From Deltaproteobacteria bacterium (GTDB lineage: Bacteria > Myxococcota_A > Polyangia > JAAYKL01), in NCBI GenBank assembly GCA_030595125.1, contig JAUVDV010000001.1, positions 1 to 64,000 of the forward strand: DNA of 64,000 bases, written 5' to 3'. Positions 9,013-17,276 of this stretch are shown here, piece after piece. The notes under the pieces were generated by a model. It saw only the letters and a list, made by a program, of their open reading frames with translations, did no database searches and was not told the DNA's origin. Both the position numbers and the translations under genes were made by a program. Each line of letters begins with the position of its first letter. The first letter of the stretch is position 1.

Positions 9013-10653
9013 TTGGACGAAAGTAAATCGCAGACATTGTCCGCGATGGCCCGTCGGGCCACGGCCGAGGTGATCGATCTCCAGCGCCGGATTTTCAAGC
9101 GACAGCGAAGCATGATCGAATCGCGGGAAGCCCACCAGACGACCGGGTTTGCACGATATCGAAATGAGTATCGTCGCGCCGTCGCGGGGTACATGCACGA
9201 ATCGGGCTTCGGGGCCCTCTGCGATTCCGTGGCCGCCGCCCGGGTCGCCTACGTCGCCGACTACCACACGCTGCGACTCGCCCAGAAAACCCTTGTCACT
9301 CTCATCCATGCGGTCACGCATCAGGTGGACAACATCTGCCTGGCCATCGAGTTCGTGGACACAAAGCACCAGAACGACCTTGACCGGTTCCTCGATGGCA
9401 CCATCCAGGAGCAGACGTTTCTTCGACGAATCCGATACCGGGAGCAGTGGCCGTACGATATCTGGCCGAACTTCAAGCCCCTGTTCGACCTGGCCCAGGA
9501 GCGGGGCTTTCCCATGGTGGCCATCGACAGCGACCCCGGACTTTCTCTCGTACAACGGGACAAAATTGCGGCAGACCGTATAGCCCGTGCAGCAAAAGAG
9601 TATCCCGACGCCACGATCATAGTCTCGGTCGGTCAGATGCACGTCTCGCCTTCTCACCTGCCCGCCAGGGTAGACCTGGCCTTCATCAAGAACGGTCTCG
9701 ACGCCCCGGACAGGGTGATCGTTTACCAGAACACCGAGGAGATCTACTGGCAACTGGCGCGCGAGGGCCGTGAGGAGGCAGAGGTCGTCAAGGTGGCCCC
9801 CGGGGAATTCTGCGTCAACAACACTCCTCCGCTTGTGCAGCAGCTCTCTTATCTCCACTGGATTCATTTCGACGAGGAGCTCATCGAGTATACGCAGCTC
9901 GGTCAAACGGTCCGCTCGCTCATCAAGGATCTGGCCCGATATCTGGGGCTGAATGCACGGGACGCCGCGCAGCGAGTGCGCGTGTTGATGCCCGCCGATC
10001 TGGATCTTGTTACCGTCCTGGACGACGCGGGACTGAGCAAGAAGGCCAAGCGCCAGATTCTCCTCCAGGCGGAGGCGGAGGAGAGCGTCTGCGTACCTTC
10101 TCTGGAGCTGATCTACCTGGCAACCCTGTCTGTCAACCACGCGGCAGAGGAGGCGGCCCACTATCTCAAGCACGTGGTCTGCGGCGGTGTGGATCCGGAC
10201 AACCCCAGGGACCTCTTCTATTTCATCGTACTCAACGAGGCGTGCGCGTTCTTCGGCTCCAAGGTGATCAACCCCAAGCGGAAGGCCGACCATCCCGGAC
10301 GCCTGCGGACCATGGTGGCCCTGTCCCGCAAGAAAAAATCAATGGATGCGGAGGATCTCGCGGCCCAATTCGTCCTGAAACACATCTCCTGGCAACGCTC
10401 CACCAAGAAGCAGTCTGCAAAGATCGCAAATGTGTCCGCGCTGGCCGATCCCGCTGTCTTCAATGCGGCGGCGCATTTTCTCGGGTACATTCTGGGAGAC
10501 AAGCTGTACTACGGCCTGACCGACGGAGTCATTCCCAAGAAGCTGATACGCGATCTCTTCAGGGCGCCTCTCGACAAGGAGCACGAGGCGTTCAATTCGT
10601 ACATGGATCTCGTTGAAAAAGTGCGCGGCGTCAAAATTCCCCGGCGCATTTGA
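9013..10653 (+). CDS. ChaN/Tiki-superfamily protein with a long C-terminal extension
   Basis: 546 residues. The start is most likely the TTG at 9013, preceded by a strong GAGGAG at 9001-9006. Residues about 75-240 match the ChaN-like haem-binding/Tiki fold: VADYHTLRLAQ (the usual GExH region), LAIEFVDTKHQNDLDRFL with its conserved Glu, GTIQEQTFL, WPNFKPLFDLAQERGFPMVAIDSD and VSVGQMHVSPSHLP. Members bind haem or are metal-dependent peptidases. There is no signal peptide, unlike the classical outer-membrane ChaN lipoprotein, so it should be cytoplasmic. The C-terminal 300 residues, all-helical, are not recognised. It stands alone upstream of a block of hairpins. Confidence 0.7.
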   Translation: MDESKSQTLSAMARRATAEVIDLQRRIFKRQRSMIESREAHQTTGFARYRNEYRRAVAGYMHESGFGALCDSVAAARVAYVADYHTLRLAQKTLVTLIHAVTHQVDNICLAIEFVDTKHQNDLDRFLDGTIQEQTFLRRIRYREQWPYDIWPNFKPLFDLAQERGFPMVAIDSDPGLSLVQRDKIAADRIARAAKEYPDATIIVSVGQMHVSPSHLPARVDLAFIKNGLDAPDRVIVYQNTEEIYWQLAREGREEAEVVKVAPGEFCVNNTPPLVQQLSYLHWIHFDEELIEYTQLGQTVRSLIKDLARYLGLNARDAAQRVRVLMPADLDLVTVLDDAGLSKKAKRQILLQAEAEESVCVPSLELIYLATLSVNHAAEEAAHYLKHVVCGGVDPDNPRDLFYFIVLNEACAFFGSKVINPKRKADHPGRLRTMVALSRKKKSMDAEDLAAQFVLKHISWQRSTKKQSAKIANVSALADPAVFNAAAHFLGYILGDKLYYGLTDGVIPKKLIRDLFRAPLDKEHEAFNSYMDLVEKVRGVKIPRRI

Positions 10654-10666
10654 TTTGACCTTCATG

Positions 10667-10788
10667 CCGCGCCCTGAATAGGGCGCGGTCAGGATGGGCT
10701 TGCATCCCAGTGAAGCCTGTGAATCCACCGCCCAAGCCCATAGGGCTTGCGTGCGAAGCGCGCATCCTTACTGCAGCATTCATGCTGC
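10667..10788. other. Array of five tandem hairpins between convergent genes
   Basis: Stems: CCGCGCCCT/AGGGCGCGG (10667-10688, loop GAAT); GGATG/CATCC (10692-10707); CAAGCCC/GGGCTTG (10733-10749, loop ATA); GCGTGC/GCGCGC with one G-U pair (10749-10763, loop GAA); GCAGCAT/ATGCTGC (10773-10788, loop TC). Only the first could be a terminator stem and it lacks a T tract. The region lies between two genes that converge on it. It may be a bidirectional terminator, a mobile palindromic repeat cluster or a structured RNA. No coding potential was found in 10654-10834. Confidence 0.7.
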
Positions 10789-10834
10789 GGAAGAAGGGTG
10801 CTGTGAATGTCAGTATGGCTGGATCCGGATGAAC

Positions 10835-11431
10835 CTAAACAATTACCTTCTGGACTTGCTTGAAGGCGGGGTGCGTCGACGAACGCATGGCCTCGAAGGC
10901 GAACATCTCCACCGATCCGACCAGGGCTCCCGCGTCCCGCACCCGTTTAACTGCCTCTTTCTTGTGACGCCCGTTCCTCGAACCTATTGCCTCCGCCATG
11001 TAGAACACGTCGATCCCGCGATCCAGCGCTTCGAGCGCTGTCTGCATAACGCAGACGTGCCCCTCGATTCCCAGCACGACGAGGGTTTCGATGGCGGATT
11101 GTTCGAATTTTTCCACAAATGCCGGCTCACCGAAGCACGAGAACGCGGTCTTCTCCACCGGGTGGTAGGCGTCCCAACGATCGAGCACCTCCTTCACCTG
11201 CGGGATGGTCGGGCCGAGACCCTTTACGTACTGCTCCGTCACGAGGATTGGCAACTCCAGATGCCCGGCCACGTCGATGGCCGCCAGGGTCTTGCTCAAC
11301 ACCTCTTCTTTATCGTGAATGAACGGCCATAGCTTTTCCTGTATATCGATCACGAGCAACCCTGCGGTCTCCGGGTCGAACAGACTGGACAGCTCGGGAT
11401 CGGTATCGACGGCATCAATCATTTCGTTCAT
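10835..11431 (-). CDS. Isochorismatase-like cysteine hydrolase
   Basis: 198 residues. The catalytic triad of the isochorismatase/nicotinamidase fold is visible: Asp in LLVIDIQEKLWPF (about 29), Lys in VEKTAFSCF (about 95) and Cys in GIEGHVCVMQTALEAL (about 127), with a conserved LGIEGHVCV nucleophile loop. Substrate not deducible; family members hydrolyse amides (nicotinamide, N-carbamoyl compounds) or vinyl ethers. The start lies 17 bases inside the upstream transporter gene's end, so the two are co-transcribed and may share a substrate. Confidence 0.85.
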   Translation of the reverse strand: MNEMIDAVDTDPELSSLFDPETAGLLVIDIQEKLWPFIHDKEEVLSKTLAAIDVAGHLELPILVTEQYVKGLGPTIPQVKEVLDRWDAYHPVEKTAFSCFGEPAFVEKFEQSAIETLVVLGIEGHVCVMQTALEALDRGIDVFYMAEAIGSRNGRHKKEAVKRVRDAGALVGSVEMFAFEAMRSSTHPAFKQVQKVIV

Positions 11432-12422
11432 TGCTTTCTCCCTTTTTAAAATCGGCGCTCCCGTTTTTGGCCCTGTTTCTCACAATGGGCAAGCGTAAAA
11501 AACCGGGCGCCAGCATGGAATCCACCATGAGCTGCAGCATGTGATAGGCAACCGCCACAAGCGGTCCGATGGGCATTGATGCGAAGTAGCTCTTCCAGAT
11601 TAGAATGGCCGCCGGCAATGTTTTTTGCGACGAACACATGACAAACGCCACCCTCATTTCCGGCGATTTCGTGGTTATCCTGGCAACTATCGCGCTGAAG
11701 ATCAGCATCGCAGCATGCAGCGCGATCACCAGCGCAACCACCCTGGCCAGCACCGGCCCGGCGCCCTCCAATCGCTGTGAGGCCGCGGCCACGCCGGCGT
11801 AGACATAAACGAGTATTATCAGCTGAGAGGTCACGGACAGTCGTCGTCCGTGTCGCGACACGAACTCATTCAGCCTGCGCCGGACAAGCTGCGCCACGAG
11901 AACCGGCGTCAGGATCTTGAGCGCCATTTCACCGGCCATTGCAAAGTGATCCACCTCCACTTCCGCGTCGGCCGCGACCTTGAATATCAGGGGCGTGAGA
12001 AAAACAGTTGCGACGTTGTTGACCACGGTAATCACCATGGCCAGGGCCACGTCTCCTCCCGCCACCTCGGTGAGCACGATTGCGGTTGCCAGTGTCGACG
12101 CCTGGGCCGTGCAGACCAGCACCGCCAGCCTGTCCGTTCCCCCGTCCAGCCCCAGAGCCCAGGCGAGCCCCAGAGAAGCTGCCGGCGCGACGACAAAAAC
12201 CGTGATCCCCGAGAGAATCAGCAGATCCATCCGTTTTATGGCCTTCTTGAATCGATCGGGTGTGATCTTGAGGGCGCCCAGAAACATTACCAACACAACG
12301 CCGATATCGATCACGTAGTAATCGGGCAGAGCCAGCCCCGGTGTCGGAAAAATCAACGCCGCGACTACCGTCAGCGCTATGGCTCCCGCGAGCCAGTACT
12401 TTGTGAAAAATTCACCAGGCAT
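11415..12422 (-). CDS. Bile acid:sodium symporter-type (BASS/SBF-like) transporter
   Basis: 335 residues with about 9-10 hydrophobic segments. The family signature region FVMCSSQKTLPAAILIW (about residues 260-276) corresponds to the sodium-binding crossing region of BASS transporters, and the earlier crossing helix has CTAQASTLATAIVLTEVAGGD. Probably a sodium-coupled organic anion or sulphur-compound carrier; substrate unknown. It overlaps the isochorismatase-like gene, hinting that the transported compound is hydrolysed in the cell. Start ATG at 12422. Confidence 0.8.
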   Translation of the reverse strand: MPGEFFTKYWLAGAIALTVVAALIFPTPGLALPDYYVIDIGVVLVMFLGALKITPDRFKKAIKRMDLLILSGITVFVVAPAASLGLAWALGLDGGTDRLAVLVCTAQASTLATAIVLTEVAGGDVALAMVITVVNNVATVFLTPLIFKVAADAEVEVDHFAMAGEMALKILTPVLVAQLVRRRLNEFVSRHGRRLSVTSQLIILVYVYAGVAAASQRLEGAGPVLARVVALVIALHAAMLIFSAIVARITTKSPEMRVAFVMCSSQKTLPAAILIWKSYFASMPIGPLVAVAYHMLQLMVDSMLAPGFLRLPIVRNRAKNGSADFKKGESNERND

Positions 12423-12475
12423 GCACGCCTATATTGCGGAGGTGGTAACACGGTGACAAGCAGAAACGAACCAGC

Positions 12476-13705
12476 TCAGAAACTCAATTTCCCGAGGTTA
12501 ACGAAGGCAACGGCGCGTTTCGATCCGTCCATGGAGTTCATGACGATGGGAGACGGCAGGGTCCACTCCACCTCCGAAGAAAGCGCTACAAACGGTTCTC
12601 CGCTCCGATTGAGGCCAATCTTTCGGACGCCCTGCGTTGGCTTTCGGCCCACTGCATACCCGATGGCGGCGCCGAGGGCGGGAAAGATCAAGGGACAGAC
12701 GAAATACCCAAAGAAGCCAGACTCAGCGTTCCGCTTATAATCGGCATAAAAGAGCATTCCCAGTCCGGCCACTGCACCAATGTACGCTCCGCCGACAACC
12801 GGACCGTAGGAGACTTTCCAGTGAATGCTCTTGTTCGCCCCCCACGTTCCCAGGATGGACGACAGCGCCGGCGAGATGGCGTAGTATATTATTCCCGCGT
12901 TCCTGGTAACCTTGTAGTTGTAGTTTTCCCTGGCCGTTTCGTCTTCGTCTTCACCCCACATCGAAGGCATGTCCCACGTCAACAAGCAGCCCAAAAAGGT
13001 CACCGCCAGTGCACCGCCCTGGATGGCCGTGGCCAGACCGAATACTTTGAAAACCCGACCGGTCTCCGCCGGAGTTCCCCCCATTACCATCCCCTCCGGG
13101 GGGACCATCAGTTCCTCGTCGGATGGTCTCGGGGGCGCACCGGATTGTGGTTGATCGCCATGTTCGGACATTTGCTCCGGTTGATTGTATTTAAAACCGC
13201 CGGTGGTCGGCGCAGGGATCGGTTTGACGGAGGGACTCGGCTCCGGCTTCACCAAGGGCTCCGGCTTCACCGAGGGTTCCGGTTTCACTACGGGTTCCGG
13301 TTTCACTACGGGTTCCGGCGCAGGCCTCGCCTCGGTGGAAGCTTTTCTGAGCACGTTCCTCGTCATGGCCCTTATCTGGGACTGGGCCGACGCCACCGAG
13401 GCTATCCTCTCATCGCATTTTCCCTGCGCGCCATCTCGGTAAACACTGCAGATGCGAATCTCTATCTTGTTCTCGTGAGAGGAGGCGCTCGCCCGGATCT
13501 CCGCCGTCGCCTCGCTGGTCTTTGCCGGCTCGTACCCCCGTTCGCCCAGTACGGTGCGAATGGACGCGGTCATCGATTCGGTGAATTGCTCTCCCAGATC
13601 CCCCGCCTCGACCGTCACCACCGCCAGCTCGCCGCCCCCAGCAACCCCGGCAACTCCAAGCACCGCAACAACGACTATTGCCTGAAACATTCTCATTTCA
13701 TTCAT
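12476..13705 (-). CDS. Exported membrane protein with a KPEP proline repeat
   Basis: 409 residues from the ATG at 13705, chosen because it opens directly into a signal sequence (MNEMRMFQAIVVVAVLGVAG); the longer reading frame would overlap the divergent neighbour. Residues about 25-125 look like a FlgO/TolB-type N-terminal domain (LAVVTVEAGDLGEQF, KTSEATAEIRAS). At about 125-165 a repeated KPEPxV motif (six copies, DNA about 13230-13320) forms a rigid linker. Four hydrophobic segments follow, then a short tail. No enzymatic motif. Divergent from the thioesterase gene. Confidence 0.65.
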   Translation of the reverse strand: MNEMRMFQAIVVVAVLGVAGVAGGGELAVVTVEAGDLGEQFTESMTASIRTVLGERGYEPAKTSEATAEIRASASSHENKIEIRICSVYRDGAQGKCDERIASVASAQSQIRAMTRNVLRKASTEARPAPEPVVKPEPVVKPEPSVKPEPLVKPEPSPSVKPIPAPTTGGFKYNQPEQMSEHGDQPQSGAPPRPSDEELMVPPEGMVMGGTPAETGRVFKVFGLATAIQGGALAVTFLGCLLTWDMPSMWGEDEDETARENYNYKVTRNAGIIYYAISPALSSILGTWGANKSIHWKVSYGPVVGGAYIGAVAGLGMLFYADYKRNAESGFFGYFVCPLIFPALGAAIGYAVGRKPTQGVRKIGLNRSGEPFVALSSEVEWTLPSPIVMNSMDGSKRAVAFVNLGKLSF

Positions 13706-13755
13706 GATAACAGAATCCTTGCGGGGCATGGCATCCATCTGATATTGCCGTTCAT

Positions 13756-14205
13756 GTGACGCAAGAGACCGAAAACAACACATCGAACGCAACGAACCTT
13801 CAAGTTCGGGTCCTTTACGTCGACACCGACAAGATGGGGGTTGTGCACCATGCTGCGTATCTGCGGTGGTTCGAGGCGGGTCGGGCCAAGTACATGAGGT
13901 TACGCGGCGCGAAATACGCCGCCGTGGAGGAGCACGGTATCCAGCTCCCGGTGGTTGAGGCGCATCTCACCTACCACAAGCCCGCCCGATACGATGACGT
14001 TCTCAATATTGAGGTCTGGGTGGGCGATCTGGGTCGCCTGCAGGTCAAATTCGATTACAAAATAAGCATGGGGGAGGATATTCTGGTCGCCGGTTATACA
14101 CGCCATGCCTCGATAAACCTGGACGGACGCCTCACGCGACTGCCCACGGATGTTCGCGAGGCCCTGGCGGCGCAGGAGCGTGAAACCGGAGAATCAATGG
14201 TCTGA
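13756..14205 (+). CDS. YbgC/FadM-type acyl-CoA thioesterase
   Basis: 149 residues, a single hot-dog fold domain. The signature RVLYVDTDKMGVVHHAAYLRWFEAGR has the catalytic Asp in the DTDxxGVVHHxxYxxxxExxR pattern of the 4HBT family. GTG start at 13756. Hydrolyses acyl-CoA thioesters; in many Gram-negatives YbgC neighbours the Tol-Pal genes, but not here. Its downstream neighbours, at 45 bases, are an aminotransferase and a radical SAM protein, so the three may form an operon. Confidence 0.85.
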   Translation: MTQETENNTSNATNLQVRVLYVDTDKMGVVHHAAYLRWFEAGRAKYMRLRGAKYAAVEEHGIQLPVVEAHLTYHKPARYDDVLNIEVWVGDLGRLQVKFDYKISMGEDILVAGYTRHASINLDGRLTRLPTDVREALAAQERETGESMV

Positions 14206-14250
14206 CGGGCGATCCCGCGAGGATAAGCCCCTGGAAGTCGGAGGGTCAAC

Positions 14251-15432
14251 ATGCCAATATCGAGACGGATCGCAGCCTATCAAGCCGGGGGATCATGGAT
14301 CAGGAAATTGTTCGAGGAGGGCGCGCGGCTCGCCAACGACGGGAGCGGAAAGCCGGTTTATGATTTCTCCATCGGAAACCCGGACCTCGAGCCGCCTCCC
14401 GAGTTCAAGAAGGCGCTGAGAACTATCGTCAACGACGACACGCCGGGACAGCACAAGTACATGGCGAACACCGGTTTCGAGGAGACCCGCGCGGCGGTGG
14501 CCGCCGATCTTTCAAAGGACCACGATCTTCCGTTCACACCGCAGAACATCGTGATGACCGTGGGCGCCGGCGGTGCGGTGAACGTGACGCTCAAGGCCCT
14601 GATCGATCCCGGCGAGGAAGTGATCGTCAACGCCCCTTACTTTGTGGAATACAGATTCTACATAGAAAACCACGGCGCAACCATGGTCGTTGCGGAAACC
14701 AAGCCCGATTTCAACCTGGATCTAGACGATATCGCCGCCAAGATCACCGACCGGACACGGGCTGTTATCATCACCAACCCCAACAACCCCACCGGTGTAA
14801 TGTACCCCCAGGAGACACTTGACGGCCTTGGAGACCTCCTTCGCGAGAAGTCCGTTGGTCGCGACCGGCCGATATTCGTCATCGACGATGCTCCATACCG
14901 CAAGCTGATTTACGATAGCCCAAAATGTACGAGCTCGTTCAACGGATACGAGAACACCCTCGTGGCCACGAGCCACTCAAAGGACCTCGGCCTCCCCGGC
15001 GAGCGCATTGGTTTCCTGGCAGTCTCCCCGCGCATCGACGGATGGGAGAGGCTCACAGGGGCGACCGCCTTCGCCAACCGGACCCTGGGCTTCGTCAACG
15101 CCCCGGCCCTCATGCAGCGGGTGGTCGCACAGCTTCAGTCGGTGACCATCGACCTTGACTGGTACCGGCGCAAGCGGGACCTCCTGTACAATGAGCTCAC
15201 CCGCATGGGATACGAGGTTCCCTTTCCGGGCGGCGCGTTCTACATCTTCCCCAAGGCTCCCGGCGGGGACGACATCGCCTTCATCGAGAAGCTCAAGGAC
15301 AACCGCGTTCTGGTGGTTCCCGGCACCGGCTTCGGCAGGAGCGGCTACTTCCGCATCTCTTACTGCGTGACGGACGACAAGATAGAGGGCGCTCTTCCCC
15401 TGTTCGAAGCCGCCATCAAAAATTATTCGTGA
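14251..15432 (+). CDS. Class I/II pyridoxal-phosphate aminotransferase
   Basis: 393 residues, the normal length of fold-type I aminotransferases. The PLP-anchoring lysine lies in TSHSKDLGLPGERIGF (about residue 245), and the substrate and cofactor elements NPNNPTG, DDAPYRKL and GYFRISYC are all present. An opening SIGNPDLEPPPEF is typical of aspartate/aromatic aminotransferase relatives. The exact amino donor cannot be told. The stop overlaps the radical SAM start by four bases (GTGA), so translation is coupled. Confidence 0.9.
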   Translation: MPISRRIAAYQAGGSWIRKLFEEGARLANDGSGKPVYDFSIGNPDLEPPPEFKKALRTIVNDDTPGQHKYMANTGFEETRAAVAADLSKDHDLPFTPQNIVMTVGAGGAVNVTLKALIDPGEEVIVNAPYFVEYRFYIENHGATMVVAETKPDFNLDLDDIAAKITDRTRAVIITNPNNPTGVMYPQETLDGLGDLLREKSVGRDRPIFVIDDAPYRKLIYDSPKCTSSFNGYENTLVATSHSKDLGLPGERIGFLAVSPRIDGWERLTGATAFANRTLGFVNAPALMQRVVAQLQSVTIDLDWYRRKRDLLYNELTRMGYEVPFPGGAFYIFPKAPGGDDIAFIEKLKDNRVLVVPGTGFGRSGYFRISYCVTDDKIEGALPLFEAAIKNYS

Positions 15433-16310
15433 TTCACTATAACCAGCCACTCTACCGCCCACCCTCCGAGGCGCGCTCTCTCATACTTCAGGCCACCCTT
15501 GGGTGCTCACACAACCGGTGCGCTTTTTGCGTGAGTTATCAAAAGAAGAAATTCCGCGCGCGAAAACAGGAGGATCTATTCGCCGAGATCGACTGGGCCT
15601 CGCGGGAGCTTCCCCACGTGCGACGCGTATTCCTCGCCGACGGCGACGCCATGGCTCTTTCCGCTGATCGTTTGCTGCGAATTCTCGATCGCCTGAACTC
15701 AAAGCTCCCCGATCTCAAACGAGTCACCGCGTACGCCACCCCCATGAACTTCAAGCGCAAGACCGTTAAAGATCTGAGGCGGCTCAAGGACGCCGGCCTG
15801 ACGATGATCTACCTGGGCGCCGAGTCGGGGGACGACGAGGTTCTTCGCCTGATCGACAAGGGCTGCACCTCCTGCGAGATGATCGAGCTTTGCAAGAAAC
15901 CCCATGAGGCGGGTATCGATCTCTCCATCACCGTAATCCTGGGCCTGGCCGGACCGCGTCTCTCCACGAGACATGCGGAGCAGACTGCCCGGGTGCTGGA
16001 CGCCATCGCGCCGAGGTATGCCTCGGCCCTTACCCTCATGCTCGAACCGCGTGAACCGAGCTTCGAGGAAGCGTACAACGACCCATCCTGGCGCATCCTC
16101 TCGCCCATCGATATCCTCAAGGAGTGCAGGATCATGCTTAACTGCATGCACAGCGACGGAATAATCTTTCACGCGAACCACGCCTCCAACTACCTGCCCC
16201 TGGCCGGGGAGCTGCAAAAGGACAAGCAGCGACTTTTGAGAATGATCGATCAGGTGCTCGACGATCCGGACAACGCCAACCTCCGCCCGGATTTCATGCG
16301 GGGGCTATAA
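15429..16310 (+). CDS. Radical SAM protein with a CX4CX2C cluster motif
   Basis: 293 residues from the GTG at 15429. The 4Fe-4S ligands lie in TLGCSHNRCAFC (about residues 25-33), a CX4CX2C spacing rather than the common CX3CX2C, as in a known group of radical SAM proteins whose motif reads GCxHNxCxFC. VFLADGDAM and YLGAESGDDEVLR are family-typical SAM-binding elements, and EPREPSFEEAY lies further on. Substrate unknown. Coupled to the aminotransferase gene, so it may modify an amine or amino acid derived metabolite. Confidence 0.85.
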   Translation: MIHYNQPLYRPPSEARSLILQATLGCSHNRCAFCVSYQKKKFRARKQEDLFAEIDWASRELPHVRRVFLADGDAMALSADRLLRILDRLNSKLPDLKRVTAYATPMNFKRKTVKDLRRLKDAGLTMIYLGAESGDDEVLRLIDKGCTSCEMIELCKKPHEAGIDLSITVILGLAGPRLSTRHAEQTARVLDAIAPRYASALTLMLEPREPSFEEAYNDPSWRILSPIDILKECRIMLNCMHSDGIIFHANHASNYLPLAGELQKDKQRLLRMIDQVLDDPDNANLRPDFMRGL

Positions 16311-16345
16311 GCAAGGGTTCGAGGTAGGCACGCCATACCTTGTAC

Positions 16346-16373
16346 TTGACACGCGGCGGGCAGGCCTTATATC
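16346..16373 (+). promoter_or_regulatory. Candidate sigma70 promoter of nfu-folE
   Basis: TTGACA at 16346-16351 and TATATC at 16368-16373 with a 16-base spacer, about 60 bases before the nfu start. It sits in the gap after the radical SAM gene. A perfect -35 and a fair -10 make this one of the better promoter-like sites I found. Confidence 0.5.
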
Positions 16374-16435
16374 GGGTTTGACTGTTATTGTAGAACGTTG
16401 TGTGTTCCAATGACGCCACAGAAACGGAAGAAAAA

Positions 16436-16657
16436 ATGGAAGAAAAAGTAAAAAAAATCATCGATGAAAAAATCCGGCCCGCGCTGGCAATGGACGGCGG
16501 AGGGATCGATTTCATGGGCATGGACGGCAACAACGTGAAAGTGCGTCTCCAGGGCGCTTGCCAGGGATGCCCGTCCGCAAATATCACCTTGCAGATGGGG
16601 GTGTTGCGCCTCCTGAAACAAGAGATCCCCGAGATCGAAAACGTAATCCCGGTTTAG
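16436..16657 (+). CDS. NifU C-terminal-domain iron-sulfur scaffold protein (Nfu type)
   Basis: 73 residues from the ATG at 16436, chosen because GGAAG precedes it; an upstream GTG would add 12 residues without family similarity. The pattern is classic: KVKKIIDEKIRPALAMDGGGI, then VKVRLQGACQGCPSANITLQMGV with the CxxC cluster ligands. Carries or transfers Fe-S clusters, which would serve the radical SAM and QueE enzymes encoded nearby. Followed by folE after 15 bases. Confidence 0.88.
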   Translation: MEEKVKKIIDEKIRPALAMDGGGIDFMGMDGNNVKVRLQGACQGCPSANITLQMGVLRLLKQEIPEIENVIPV

Positions 16658-16672
16658 AGGGCGCCTGAACCA

Positions 16673-17257
16673 ATGACCGACAGAGATGACAAGAGCGCCA
16701 AGCTCGCCAAGGCCTTCGAGGATTTCCTGCGCGCCCTGGGCAAGTCCCCGGGAACCTATCCCGAGCTGCTCAACACTCCGGTCCGGGCCGCTGATATGTG
16801 GATCGACGATCTTCTCGACGGCTACGACTGGGACCCCGCCGATATCCTCAGCGGTGGATCCCCGTCGCCGGCGGATCAGGGCCTGGTTATCATTCGCGAT
16901 ATGTTCTTTCATTCGGTGTGTCCGCACCACCTGCTCCCGTACCACGGCTTCGCTCAGGTGGCTTACATTCCGGGTGACCGCATCATCGGCTTCTCCAACA
17001 TCACGCGTCTTGTAGACTGCTTCGCGCACCGTCTTGTGCTCCAGGAAGAGATCGGCAAGGAAGTGGTCGCGGCGCTCATGGAACATCTCGGGGCCAAAGG
17101 CGCCGGCTGCATTCTGAACGCCGAGCAACTCTGCATGGTGGTTCGCGGCGTTCGCAAGCAGGGAAGCCGCGCTGTCACCTCCGCGTATGCCGGTCAAATG
17201 GCAAGTGACCATGATCTTCGGGCGGAGTTCCTCGCCACGGTCAATGCGCAGGAATGA
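16673..17257 (+). CDS. folE: GTP cyclohydrolase I
   Basis: 194 residues. Converts GTP to 7,8-dihydroneopterin triphosphate, the entry point both to folate and to queuosine. The zinc site is visible as SVCPHHLLPYHG (Cys and His, about 82-93) and QLCMVVRGVRK (Cys about 160). It starts at ATG 16673 after a GAGGG ribosome-binding site. The queC and queE genes lie 16 kb away, so folE could serve that pathway as well as folates. Confidence 0.93.
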   Translation: MTDRDDKSAKLAKAFEDFLRALGKSPGTYPELLNTPVRAADMWIDDLLDGYDWDPADILSGGSPSPADQGLVIIRDMFFHSVCPHHLLPYHGFAQVAYIPGDRIIGFSNITRLVDCFAHRLVLQEEIGKEVVAALMEHLGAKGAGCILNAEQLCMVVRGVRKQGSRAVTSAYAGQMASDHDLRAEFLATVNAQE

Positions 17258-17276
17258 GCAACGCAACCAAACCTCG

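Noticed and set aside
8749-10293. A 514-codon frame opposite the ChaN-like gene
   Set aside because: A shadow of a GC-rich gene; no ribosome-binding site or known domain.
13230-13320. Possible CRISPR-like array from regular repeats
   Set aside because: The repeats encode a Lys-Pro-Glu-Pro linker in the exported protein; no spacers or leader.
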